DNA from: Bradyrhizobium sp. WSM1743
GTDB lineage: Bacteria; Pseudomonadota; Alphaproteobacteria; Rhizobiales; Xanthobacteraceae
Length of the DNA stretch: 59,132 nt
Reading direction: 5' to 3'
Assembly (NCBI RefSeq): GCF_000473065.1
Contig: NZ_AXAZ01000052.1
Coordinates: forward strand, 1-59,132
Below the pieces are notes generated by a model. That model had not been told where the DNA came from. It saw only the letters and a list, made by a program, of their open reading frames with translations, and made no database searches. The position numbers were made by a program, and so were the translations under genes. This document shows, piece by piece, positions 33,061 through 41,091 of this stretch (its first letter is position 1; each line of letters starts with the position of its first letter).

Positions 33061-33090
33061 ATCCCACCCAGGCGAGAAGCCTGGATGGGA
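33061..33090 (-). terminator. Probable terminator after aceA-DUF4170
   Basis: Arms of 12 bp (around 33062-33073 and 33079-33090) pair with one mismatch; GCCTGG/CCAGGC is the core. On the minus strand it lies 48 bp past the DUF4170 stop, and a T5 tract follows after about 8 bases. Confidence 0.5.
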
Positions 33091-33137
33091 CCATCCGTCC
33101 TTGGACGTCTTCTTAATTCAGCTCGGCAGCCGCCTGA

Positions 33138-33350
33138 TCAGGCTGCCGGGGCGCGCTGCGGCTCTTCCACGATCGAGAAGCGGACGCCGGCCTTGTGGCG
33201 GCTCTCTTCCGACACCTCGCGCCAGCAGTCCTCGGCTTCCTTGCGGGACTTGAACGGACCTTTGACCTGGGCCGAGCCTTCCACGAGCTTGTGGAAGTTC
33301 ATCGAACCGAACTCGCCGCCGATCACCCAGAAATTGCTGCCTTTGGTCAT
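33138..33350 (-). CDS. DUF4170 family small protein
   Basis: 70 aa. Small soluble protein with FWVIGGEFGSMNFHKLVEGS, then GPFKSRKEAEDCWREVSE and RFSIVEE, as in the SPOR-like DUF4170 family. It follows aceA after 32 bp with its own AGGAGA ribosome site, so it is probably co-transcribed, but no link to the glyoxylate cycle is established. The C-terminus is Ala/Pro-rich. Confidence 0.85.
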   Translation of the reverse strand: MTKGSNFWVIGGEFGSMNFHKLVEGSAQVKGPFKSRKEAEDCWREVSEESRHKAGVRFSIVEEPQRAPAA

Positions 33351-33382
33351 TGTCAGTCTCCTGATGAGAGTAGCGTGGTTCG

Positions 33383-35014
33383 TTAGCCGAACTGGTTCAT
33401 GGTGTTGTGGACGCCGCCCGCCTTCAGGGCAGCTTCACCCGCGAAGTACTCCTTGTGGTCGTCGCCGATGTCGGAGCCGGCCATGTTCTGGTGCTTCACG
33501 CAGGCGATGCCCTGACGGATCTCGGCGCGCTGGACGTTCTTGACGTAGCCCAGCATGCCCTGCTCGCCGAAATACTCGCGGGCGAGATTGTCGGTGGACA
33601 GCGCGGCCGTGTGATAGGTCGGCAGCGTGATCAGGTGGTGGAAGATGCCGGCGCGCTTGGCCGAATCCGCCTGGAAGGTGCGGATGCGCTCGTCGGCTTC
33701 CTTCGCCAGCGGCGTATCGTCGTACTCCGCCTTCATCAGCTCGGCACGGTTGTACTTGCTGACGTCCTGGCCCGCTTCCTTCATCGCGTCGTAGACCTGC
33801 CAACGGAAGTTGAGGGTCCAGTTGAACGACGGCGAGTTGTTGTAGGCGAGCTTGGCGTTCGGCACCACCTTGCGGATGCGGTCGACCATGCTGGCGATCT
33901 GCTCGATATGCGGCTTCTCGGTCTCGATCCAGAGCAGGTCGGCGCCGTTCTGCAGCGAGGTGATGCAATCGAGCACGCAGCGGTCCGCACCGGTGCCGGG
34001 ACGGAACTGGTAGAGGTTGGAGGGCAGCCGCTTCGGACGCATCATCTTGCCGTTGCGGTTGATGATGACGTCGCCGTTGCGGGCGTTCTCCGGCGTGACT
34101 TCCTCGCAATCGAGGAAGCTGTTGTACTGGTCGCCGATGTCGCCGGGCTTGTGGCTGACGGCGATCTGCTGCGTGAGGCCGGCGCCGAGCGAGTCGGTGC
34201 GGGTCACGACGATGCCGTCTTCGACGCCAAGCTCGAGGAAGGCGTGGCGGCAGGCGCGGATCTTCGCCAGGAAGACCTCATGCGGGACGGTGACCTTGCC
34301 GTCCTGGTGACCGCACTGCTTCTCGTCCGAGACCTGGTTCTCGATCTGCAGCGCGCAGGCGCCCGCTTCGATCATCTTCTTGGCGAGCAGATAGGTCGCC
34401 TCCGCGTTGCCGAAGCCGGCATCGATGTCGGCGATGACGGGCACGACATGGGTCTGGAAGTTGTCGATCTTCTCGATCAGCTCCTTCTCACGGATCTTGT
34501 CGCCTTCCTTGCGCGCCTTGTCGAGTGCGCGGAAGATGTCATTGAGCTCGCGCGAGTCCGCCTGACGCAGGAAGGTGTAGAGTTCCTCGATCAGGGCCGG
34601 CACCGAGGTCTTCTCGTGCATCGACTGGTCGGGCAGCGGACCGAACTCGGAGCGCAGCGCCGCGATCATCCAGCCCGAGAGATAGAGGTAGGTGCGATCG
34701 GTCTTGCCGAAGTGCTTCTTGACCGAGATCAGCTTCTGCTGGGCGATGAAGCCGTGCCAGCAGCCCAGCGACTGCGTGTACTTGGTGGGGTCGTTGTCAT
34801 AGGCGGCCATGTCGGCCCGCATCAATGCCGCGGTGTAGCGGGCGACGTCGAGGCCGGTCTTGAAGCGGTTCTGCAGGCGCATGCGTGCGACGGCCTCGGC
34901 CGTCACCCCGTTCCAGGTCGGCTTGGTCTCGAGGAGCGCCTGGGCCGCCTCGATCTCGCTCTGATACGAGGCCGGGCGCTGGAGCGCGTTGATGCCACGG
35001 GGCTGATAATTCAT
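33383..35014 (-). CDS. aceA: Isocitrate lyase (long form)
   Basis: 543 aa. It splits isocitrate to glyoxylate and succinate in the glyoxylate bypass, needed for growth on acetate and fatty acids. The active-site signature KQCGHQ lies near residue 233, with ADIDAGFGNAEATYLLAKKMIEAGACALQIENQVSDEKQCGHQDGK as its surrounding block (cited in part). The size is that of the longer Pseudomonas-type enzymes, not the ~430-aa E. coli form. A GAAAGGA-like ribosome site precedes ATG 35014. The divergent neighbour is an ScfR/RamB-type regulator, and the gap of 223 bp holds tandem repeats described separately. Confidence 0.98.
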   Translation of the reverse strand: MNYQPRGINALQRPASYQSEIEAAQALLETKPTWNGVTAEAVARMRLQNRFKTGLDVARYTAALMRADMAAYDNDPTKYTQSLGCWHGFIAQQKLISVKKHFGKTDRTYLYLSGWMIAALRSEFGPLPDQSMHEKTSVPALIEELYTFLRQADSRELNDIFRALDKARKEGDKIREKELIEKIDNFQTHVVPVIADIDAGFGNAEATYLLAKKMIEAGACALQIENQVSDEKQCGHQDGKVTVPHEVFLAKIRACRHAFLELGVEDGIVVTRTDSLGAGLTQQIAVSHKPGDIGDQYNSFLDCEEVTPENARNGDVIINRNGKMMRPKRLPSNLYQFRPGTGADRCVLDCITSLQNGADLLWIETEKPHIEQIASMVDRIRKVVPNAKLAYNNSPSFNWTLNFRWQVYDAMKEAGQDVSKYNRAELMKAEYDDTPLAKEADERIRTFQADSAKRAGIFHHLITLPTYHTAALSTDNLAREYFGEQGMLGYVKNVQRAEIRQGIACVKHQNMAGSDIGDDHKEYFAGEAALKAGGVHNTMNQFG

Positions 35015-35142
35015 TTGCCTGATCCTTTCACTGGCGATGGCTTGCCATCGACATTATTGACAGTGCATTGCGATATGCGTGCCAGGAGCTAAACGCGAAA
35101 ACAGAAACTTCGTACAGAGGCCTTGTTTTTTATTGGTGATGT

Positions 35143-35195
35143 CATGTAACATCGGAACATGTAACAGATGTTATTTTGTAAATTTTGTAAATTTA
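35143..35195. promoter_or_regulatory. Repeat-rich operator region between aceA and scfR-like gene
   Basis: Three patterns are visible. ATGTAACA is repeated (within 35143-35152 and 35156-35166). TAACA (35162-35166) and TGTTA (35169-35173) form an inverted pair. ATTTTGTAA occurs twice in tandem, 35173-35181 and 35182-35190, followed by ATTTA. AT-rich 9-bp tandem repeats next to the regulator's start suggest its binding site; the family is known to bind TTTGCAAA-like sequences. Assignment is inference. Confidence 0.55.
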
Positions 35196-35237
35196 GGTCA
35201 GCAGGGCTACCCCTTGAAGGTTGTGGAGATCTGAGAA

Positions 35238-36683
35238 ATGCCCGCCGATTCCGGCAAGAAACTCTTCGTCGGTCCCCGCTTCCGGCGGATCCGGCAGCAA
35301 TTGGGGCTGTCGCAGACCCAGATCGCCGAGGGGCTCGGGATCTCGCCGAGCTATGTCAACCTGATCGAGCGCAACCAGCGCCCGGTCACGGCGCAGATCC
35401 TGCTGCGGCTGGCCGAGACCTACGACCTCGACCTGCGCGACCTCGCGACCGCCGACGAGGACCGCTTCTTCGCCGAGCTGAACGAGATCTTCTCCGATCC
35501 CCTGTTCCGCCAGATCGACGTGCCCAAGCAGGAGCTGCGCGACCTCGCCGAGCTCTGCCCCGGCGTCACCCATGCGCTGCAGCGGCTCTATGCGGCCTAT
35601 GCCGAGGCCCGGCAGGGCGAGACGCTGGCCGCTGCGCAGATGGCCGACCGCGACGTCGGCACGCGCTACGAGGCCAATCCGGTCGAGCGCGTGCGCGAGC
35701 TGATCGAGGCGAACCGCAACTATTTCCCGGAGCTTGAGCAGGCCGCGGAAAACCTGCGCGACGAACTGAACGTGCCGGCCGAAGGGCTCTATGCGGCGCT
35801 CGTTGCGCGATTGCGCGAAAAGCACTCGATCCAGACCCGCATCATGCCTGTCGACGTGATGCGCGAGACGCTCAGGCGTTTCGACCGCCACCGCCGCCAG
35901 CTCTTGATCTCCGAGCTGGTCGACCCGCCCGGCCGCGCATTTCAACTCGCCTTCCAGCTGGGCCTAGGCGAATGCGCGCAAGCCCTGGAGACCATCATCG
36001 GCCGCGCCGGACCGCTCGACGACGCGCCGCGGCGGCTGTTCCGCATCACGCTCGGCAATTACTTCGCAGCAGCCGTGATGATGCCCTACCCCGCATTCCT
36101 CGCCGCCGCCGAAGCACTCAACTACGACATCCACGTGCTGGCGCAGCGCTTCAATTCCGGCTTCGAGCAGGTCTGCCACCGCCTCACAACCCTGCAGCGG
36201 CCGAACGCGCGCGGCATTCCGTTCTTCCTGCTCCGCGTCGACAATGCCGGCAATGTCTCCAAGCGCTTCTCGTCCGGCACATTCCCGTTCTCGAAATTCG
36301 GCGGCACCTGTCCGCTGTGGAACGTGCACTCGACCTTCGATACGCCGGACCGCCTGCTCAAGCAGGTGATCGAGCTGCCCGACGGCACGCGCTATTTCTC
36401 GATCGCGCAGATGGTGCGTCGCCCCGTGGCGCCGCATCCGCTGCCGCAGCCGCGCTTTGCCATCGGCCTCGGCTGCGAGATCCGTCACGCCGCCCGCCTG
36501 ACCTACGCCGCGGGCATGGACCTGGAAAAGACCGAGGGCACGCCGATCGGCGTCAACTGCCGCCTCTGCGAGCGCGAGAACTGCGCCCAGCGCGCCGAAC
36601 CGCCGATCACGCGCACGTTGATTTTGGATGAGACGACGAGAAGGGTGTCGAGCTTTGCGTTCTCGAATGCGAGGGAGTTGTGA
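35238..36683 (+). CDS. Short-chain fatty-acid-type regulator, ScfR/RamB family
   Basis: 481 aa. The N-terminus is an XRE helix-turn-helix (FRRIRQQLGLSQTQIAEGLGISPSYVNLIERNQRPV in pieces, residues 14-48). The middle is an IrrE/ImmA-like region in which the zinc-protease motif is not conserved (NYFAAAVMMPYPAF). The C-terminus is a DUF2083 domain with the CRLCERENCAQR cysteine motif near residue 440. Proteins of this build sense acyl-CoA-related metabolites and control glyoxylate, propionate or acetate genes. It is divergent from isocitrate lyase, so it probably controls aceA (inference). Confidence 0.92.
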   Translation: MPADSGKKLFVGPRFRRIRQQLGLSQTQIAEGLGISPSYVNLIERNQRPVTAQILLRLAETYDLDLRDLATADEDRFFAELNEIFSDPLFRQIDVPKQELRDLAELCPGVTHALQRLYAAYAEARQGETLAAAQMADRDVGTRYEANPVERVRELIEANRNYFPELEQAAENLRDELNVPAEGLYAALVARLREKHSIQTRIMPVDVMRETLRRFDRHRRQLLISELVDPPGRAFQLAFQLGLGECAQALETIIGRAGPLDDAPRRLFRITLGNYFAAAVMMPYPAFLAAAEALNYDIHVLAQRFNSGFEQVCHRLTTLQRPNARGIPFFLLRVDNAGNVSKRFSSGTFPFSKFGGTCPLWNVHSTFDTPDRLLKQVIELPDGTRYFSIAQMVRRPVAPHPLPQPRFAIGLGCEIRHAARLTYAAGMDLEKTEGTPIGVNCRLCERENCAQRAEPPITRTLILDETTRRVSSFAFSNAREL

Positions 36684-36740
36684 GGGGGAGCCGTCCGGCA
36701 CTGCTTCGCGTTTGGCGTGAGGAGCCCGCCACATCACCGC

Positions 36741-36844
36741 TGTCATGCTCCGCGAAAGCGGGGCATCCAGTACGCCGCGGCCCATCGGCTCTATCGCTGC
36801 CGTCACGGAGTACTGGATCGCCCGGTCAAGCCGGGCGATGACAG
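36741..36844. repeat. Palindromic element, family C copy 1
   Basis: Begins TGTCATGCTCCGCGAAAGCG and ends with CGGGCGATGACA; the internal GCATCCAGTACGCCGCGG has its partner GTACTGGATC. A second copy is at 42406-42510. It lies between two convergent genes. Confidence 0.85.
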
Positions 36845-36877
36845 CGGAGGATGCGGCCCGACTGATCCGCACAACTC

Positions 36878-37171
36878 CTACGCCAGCGTATGCACGATCA
36901 CCGGCCCAGCGGCGGCACTCGCATGCCCGGCGAGCAACGGGCCGAGATCCTTCTCGATCCAGGCGATCGCGCGCTTGTTCGCTTCCTCCGCCTGCTCGAA
37001 CTTGTCGAAGATCGAGATCGCGGTGACCGTGTCGTCGCCGGCATAGACGACGTAATAGGCGCGGAAACCATCGACGTCGCTGATGATCGGAACGGCACCG
37101 TCCTTGATGCGGCGCGCCAGCTCTTCCGCACTCCCGCTTTTCGCCTTGGCCTGACGGATGGCGGCATACAT
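36878..37171 (-). CDS. Small ABM-like protein, paralogue of 14068-14397
   Basis: 97 aa. Single alpha+beta barrel unit: VDGFRAYYVVYAGDDTVTAISIFDKFEQAEEANKRAIAW in pieces, preceded by a helix-rich N-terminus and followed by a Gly/Ala tail ending VIVHTLA. It shares the YYV-x2-AGD-x-V core with the protein at 14068-14397. A AGGAGGA ribosome site lies just before ATG 37171. Function unknown. Confidence 0.8.
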   Translation of the reverse strand: MYAAIRQAKAKSGSAEELARRIKDGAVPIISDVDGFRAYYVVYAGDDTVTAISIFDKFEQAEEANKRAIAWIEKDLGPLLAGHASAAAGPVIVHTLA

Positions 37172-37517
37172 GGCATCCTCCTTCCGGCTGTCTGAAGCTT
37201 GGTGGTGCTCAACCTACACCCGATAGCCGATCCCGTCATCCTGAGGCGCGAGGCCTGCGGTGCGGAGCACCGCAGGGAGAGCCTCGAAGGATGCACGGCC
37301 CCGATGCAGCCGGGCCGTAAGAAGCGGCCACCTCAGGATGACGGGGACGGACTGGCGCCCGCGCTCGGCCTTGGTTAACCCGATCCTAATCCGCCTCCAC
37401 GATCTGCAACCAGGGATTAAGCACGCCTCAACATCGGTGCCTTAGTCTCGCCGCACTCACTTTTCGCAAACAACGGCGGCCTATTGTGCCGGGCGAAGTG
37501 ACATCAGGGGGTTCATC
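37172..37517. repeat. Gene-free region with a REP-like element
   Basis: 346 bp. An imperfect palindrome spans about 37230-37341: CGTCATCCTGAGGCGCGAGG on the left and CACCTCAGGATGACGGGG on the right, with a GC-rich loop between, a typical Bradyrhizobium intergenic element. The right part (37342-37517) should hold the promoter of the next gene. Confidence 0.7.
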
Positions 37518-38318
37518 ATGCGCATTGCGTTGCTGCTGACCGCAACCATCGTCGGCGCGCTCTTCGCCAATCCATCCCATGCCGGATCGCTCGATGCTGA
37601 GGCGGCGCCGTCGCTGCCGCCGGGCTTCCAGAGCTACCGCGGCTACATGTTCGACCTGTCGGAGAACTCCGACCGCAAGGACGTCGACAAGCTCACCGAC
37701 AATCTGAAGCAGCAGATCGACACCGTCGAAGCGGCCGGCCTGTCGCCGCGCGTGCTGCGCTTCTTCCGCACCGTGCCGATCATCGCGAGCGAGCTCGCCT
37801 GCCTCGACGAAGGCGCCGCAACCGCCTGCTACGGCCGCGTCGCTCCCAACGTCGAGCGCCGCGTGCCGCGGTCGCTGACGGTGTGGGACCACGACAAGCA
37901 GCGCTGGACCAATCCGAACGCCGTCGACCTCGCGGTCGATTCGGGGCTCGGCGTGATCATGCTGCGGCCGGACATGATGCGCTACGAGAAGGAGGCCGTG
38001 CTGCTGCACGAGCTCCTGCACGCCTATCACGCGCGGCTGCTGCCGGACGGCTACGCCAACAAGGGCGTGATCGCCTATTACGCCCTTGCCAAGTCCAAGG
38101 ACCTGTTGCCCAAGGAAGCCTATGCGATGAAGAATCCCATGGAATTCTTTGCGGTGACCGCCAGCATCTTCCTGGCCGGAAAGAGCGAATTCCACGACCC
38201 CAAGTCGCGCGAGGCGCTCAAGGAGAAGATGCCGGACTATTACAAATACCTGGTCGGCGTGTTCGGCTTCGATCCCGAGCCGGCGGTGTCGAACGGCCCG
38301 GTGGCCTCGCTGAAGTGA
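37518..38318 (+). CDS. Secreted putative zinc metallopeptidase
   Basis: 266 aa. A Sec signal peptide ends SHA near residue 22 (MRIALLLTATIVGALFANPS). The mature protein contains a zinc-protease signature HELLHAYH near residue 166, and a likely third ligand E in KNPMEFFAVTASIF some 45 residues later, as in gluzincin-like families. Two Cys (ACLDEGAATACYG) could form a disulfide. Probably a periplasmic or extracellular peptidase of unknown substrate. A terminator follows. No known family could be named with confidence. Confidence 0.8.
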   Translation: MRIALLLTATIVGALFANPSHAGSLDAEAAPSLPPGFQSYRGYMFDLSENSDRKDVDKLTDNLKQQIDTVEAAGLSPRVLRFFRTVPIIASELACLDEGAATACYGRVAPNVERRVPRSLTVWDHDKQRWTNPNAVDLAVDSGLGVIMLRPDMMRYEKEAVLLHELLHAYHARLLPDGYANKGVIAYYALAKSKDLLPKEAYAMKNPMEFFAVTASIFLAGKSEFHDPKSREALKEKMPDYYKYLVGVFGFDPEPAVSNGPVASLK

Positions 38319-38358
38319 GGCGGACCTAGCGTCTTCTCAAGCCAAGCCAGCCAAAAGG

Positions 38359-38385
38359 GCCGCGCGAAATGCGCGGCTTTCTTGT
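38359..38385 (+). terminator. Rho-independent terminator
   Basis: A 7-bp perfect stem GCCGCGC (38359-38365) with GCGCGGC (38371-38377), GAAAT loop, followed by TTTCTTGTTTT. It lies 41 bp downstream of the putative peptidase gene. Confidence 0.85.
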
Positions 38386-38494
38386 TTTGTCGGCCGGAAG
38401 CTGCGGATGACGCGCCGGTGGGAATTGCCAAGGCGGGGCCCGATCTGCATAGTCCCGCCCGCATCGATAGCTTTTTCGGAGAGGATAAGAGAAC

Positions 38495-38854
38495 ATGGCG
38501 GACGCCGACCTGGATGTCGTGATCCGGCAACTGGCCAGACAGCTGCATACGGGCCTGATGACCCGCGCCAAGGAGCGGCGGGATCGCTTCAACAGCCTTG
38601 CGGCCAAGGGCAAGGGCAAGGGCAAGGAGACCGGCGAGCGCTTCAAGATGATGGCCAAGGCCACCATGGAGCAGGCCGCCGCCGCCGCCAAGCGCCTGCA
38701 GATGTCCGCCGACAATGTCGCCGACAGCTACGCCCGCGCGATGCGGCTCGCCGCCAGCACGCCGGTTGCGGTGAAGGTGGAGAAGAAGGCCAAGGAAGAG
38801 AAGCCGGCGAAGAAGACCAAGGCGAAGAAAGCGAAAGCCAAGAAGACGAAGTAA
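38495..38854 (+). CDS. Small basic protein with Lys-rich tail
   Basis: 119 aa. The first 90 residues are alpha-helical and weakly amphipathic (ADLDVVIRQLARQLHTGLM, MMAKATMEQAAAAAKRLQM, NVADSYARAMRLAAS). The last 28 residues are made almost only of Lys, Ala, Glu and Thr in a KKAKAKKTK-like pattern, reminiscent of the tails of histone H1-like proteins. It may bind DNA or RNA; this is a guess from composition. A GGAGAGGA ribosome site lies about 10 bp before ATG. Confidence 0.65.
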   Translation: MADADLDVVIRQLARQLHTGLMTRAKERRDRFNSLAAKGKGKGKETGERFKMMAKATMEQAAAAAKRLQMSADNVADSYARAMRLAASTPVAVKVEKKAKEEKPAKKTKAKKAKAKKTK

Positions 38855-38866
38855 GCGCTTTCTTCC

Positions 38867-39066
38867 TTCTCCCCTTGTGCGAGAAGGTGGCGCGAAGCGC
38901 CGGATGAGGGGTTGCTTCAGCAAACTAGACTGCGAAATTTTCACTCGCGGAGAGATACCCCTCACCCGTCTCGCTGCTCCGCCATAGCCGATGCGAAGCA
39001 TCGGCATTCTTGAGAACGGCGGCCGAAGGCCGCCTATGCCACCCTCTCCCACAAGGGGAGAGGGTA
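38867..39066. repeat. Composite repeat mosaic
   Basis: 200 bp of short inverted units between two convergent genes: TCTCCCCTTGTGCGAGAAGG, GGCGCGAAGCGCCGG, CGATGCGAAGCATCG, GGCGGCCGAAGGCCGCC and CCCTCTCCCACAAGGGGAGAGGG. The same vocabulary occurs at 26401-26576. Confidence 0.8.
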
Positions 39067-39092
39067 CAGCGGCGAATGCCGCTCTAGGTACG

Positions 39093-39734
39093 TCACCGCC
39101 TTGGAGCCGCCGCCTGGGTCGGCTCCGCACTTGCAAGTTCGGCGAGCTTGGCGCGCGCGGCCTCGCGCGCACGGCCGTCCTTGCCGGCGGGCAGAGCCAG
39201 CGCGGCCTCGAAATCGGCGCGGGCGTCGTCGAACTGGCCGCGGGCGAGGAACGCGAGACCGCGATCGAGACGGGCCTGCGCATCGGAGGGGTCGAGGCGG
39301 ACCGCCGTGTTGTAGCTCAGGATGGCGCGGTCGAGATCCCCGGTGGCGGCAAGTGCGAGACCGCGCTGGTGATAGGGTGCGGCGAGCTTGGGATCATGCG
39401 CGATCGCCTCGTCGTAATCCGCAATGGCAAGCTCGAGGTCGCCGTTCTGCCGGCGCGCCAGCGCCCGGTCGCGATAGAGCGAGGCGCGGTTGGGATTGAG
39501 ATGGATGGCCTCGTCGAAATCGGCGATCGCCCGCCTGAAGTCGCCGTGACGCAGCGCGATCCGCCCGCGCCCCTCATAGGCGAAGGCGATCAGCGAGCCC
39601 CGCAGCGGCGAGAAGCCGATCACGGCCGAGCAGATGTCGGGATCGTCCTCGTCGCCGCAATTGACCACCATGTGCGTGGACAGGCCGACGAGCACGCAAA
39701 GGACGATCAGCAATGGTACGGCAGCTCTGGTCAT
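39093..39734 (-). CDS. TPR-repeat protein with N-terminal anchor
   Basis: 213 aa. One N-terminal helix (AAVPLLIVLCVLVGLSTHM) acts as signal or anchor. At least four TPR units follow, each with the pattern A-x3-G-x2-A-x3-Y-x2-A (for example GDFRRAIADFDEAIHLNPNRA, GDLELAIADYDEAIAHDPKLA, GDLDRAILSYNTAVRLDPSDA). It is likely a periplasmic scaffold. ATG 39734 is preferred over the open frame start 39791, because the added residues are Pro/Lys-rich and unlike an export signal. Confidence 0.88.
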   Translation of the reverse strand: MTRAAVPLLIVLCVLVGLSTHMVVNCGDEDDPDICSAVIGFSPLRGSLIAFAYEGRGRIALRHGDFRRAIADFDEAIHLNPNRASLYRDRALARRQNGDLELAIADYDEAIAHDPKLAAPYHQRGLALAATGDLDRAILSYNTAVRLDPSDAQARLDRGLAFLARGQFDDARADFEAALALPAGKDGRAREAARAKLAELASAEPTQAAAPRR

Positions 39735-39868
39735 CTTCGACGGTGGCCGGCAGAGGGCCGGCCACGCATCCCCTTTCGAAGGAATGGTCACGTCGAGGTG
39801 TTAACACCGGCAGGGACGACCCTATGTGCGCCAGGTCACAAAGCCGGACCAAATCATCACCGGTTCCG

Positions 39869-40816
39869 TTAGCCCCAAGGTCCACGTGAGGGGCCACGCG
39901 AGGACGAGCGGCCCCAGGGACCGCGCGGCGGGTAGTTCTCGTTGGCGCCGACGGACGGCGCCGACCGCGTGCCGAGCTCGGCCGCGAGTTGCTGGAGGGC
40001 GGCGATGCGGTTCTGCGTCGAGGGATGGGTGGCGAACAGATTGTCCACGCCGTGGCCCGACAGCGGGTTGATGATGAACATGTGCGCGGTCGCGGGATTC
40101 CGCTCGGCCTCGTAGTTCGGCACCTGGAGCGCGGCGCCCTCGATCTTCACCAGCGCGGAGGCCAGCCACATCGGCTGTCCGACGATGCGCGCACCGAGAT
40201 TGTCCGCAGCATATTCACGGGTGCGGCTGATCGCCATCTGCACCAGCATGGCGCCGAGCGGGGCGAGGATCATCATCAGGATCGAGCCGACGATGCCGAG
40301 ACCATTGTTGTTGTCGCGATTGCCGCCGAAGAACATGCCGAACTGCGCGAGCATGGAAATGGCGCCCGCGATGGTCGCGGTGATGGTCATCAAGAGCGTG
40401 TCGTGATGCTTGATGTGCGCAAGCTCGTGCGCGATCACGCCGGCGAGCTCCTCGCGGCTGAGCTGGCGTACAAGACCGGTGGTGACGGCGACCGCAGCGT
40501 TTTCAGGATTGCGGCCGGTCGCGAATGCATTGGGCTGCATCTCATCCATCAGGAACACGCGCGGCATCGGCAAGCCAGCGCGGCCTGCAAGCTCGGCGAC
40601 GAGCCCGACCAGTTCCGGCGCGGTCGAACGATCGACTTCGTGGGCGCCGTACATCGAGAGCACCATGCGGTCGGAGTTCCAATAGGTGAAGAGATTGGTC
40701 GCGGCGGCAATGACGAGCGCGATCATGGCGCCGGAGGCGCCACCGATCAGATAGCCGACGCCCATGAACAGAGCGGTCAGTCCTGCGAGCAGCATTGCGG
40801 TACGAAGATAATTCAT
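39869..40816 (-). CDS. htpX: Membrane zinc metalloprotease HtpX
   Basis: 315 aa. Membrane-embedded M48 protease in quality control of membrane proteins. Two N-terminal helices (LAGLTALFMGVGYLIGGASGAMIALVIAA) precede the catalytic HELAHIKHHD near residue 132, two more helices follow, and E in REYAADNLGA is the third zinc ligand. The C-terminus ends in a Gly-Pro-Arg-Trp-rich tail with GPWG twice, beyond the usual family end. ATG 40816 has a GGAGAG ribosome site; the open frame runs further to 40867. Confidence 0.96.
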   Translation of the reverse strand: MNYLRTAMLLAGLTALFMGVGYLIGGASGAMIALVIAAATNLFTYWNSDRMVLSMYGAHEVDRSTAPELVGLVAELAGRAGLPMPRVFLMDEMQPNAFATGRNPENAAVAVTTGLVRQLSREELAGVIAHELAHIKHHDTLLMTITATIAGAISMLAQFGMFFGGNRDNNNGLGIVGSILMMILAPLGAMLVQMAISRTREYAADNLGARIVGQPMWLASALVKIEGAALQVPNYEAERNPATAHMFIINPLSGHGVDNLFATHPSTQNRIAALQQLAAELGTRSAPSVGANENYPPRGPWGRSSSRGPSRGPWG

Positions 40817-40943
40817 GGCCGTCTCTCCTGGCCGGCCGCGGCCGCTGGAACGCCTGCAGGCCGGCAAGCCTGAGGTAGGGATGACCCCGGCCCGGGTGCA
40901 AGGTTTCCGGGTGCGTCGCGGAGCCGCGGCTATTGTGGAAGGC

Positions 40944-41023
40944 CGTCATTCCGGGGCGCCCGAAGGGCGAACCCGGAATCTCGAGATTCCGGGTTCGGTG
41001 CTACGCACCGCCCCGGAATGACG
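40944..41023. repeat. Palindromic intergenic element, family A copy 3
   Basis: Begins CGTCATTCCGGGGCGCCCGA, ends CGCCCCGGAATGACG, with core AATCTCGAGATTCCGGGTT identical to the copy at 32273. It is between divergent genes, 69 bp before the transglycosylase start. Confidence 0.9.
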
Positions 41024-41091
41024 AAGGGAATGGCTCGGCCGCTTTCATTCCTTTACACTGCGGCAGATTCCTCCTCCCCTCCGGAAACCTC

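Noticed and set aside
33407..35092. 561-codon plus-strand frame opposite aceA
   Set aside because: Antisense of a certain isocitrate lyase.
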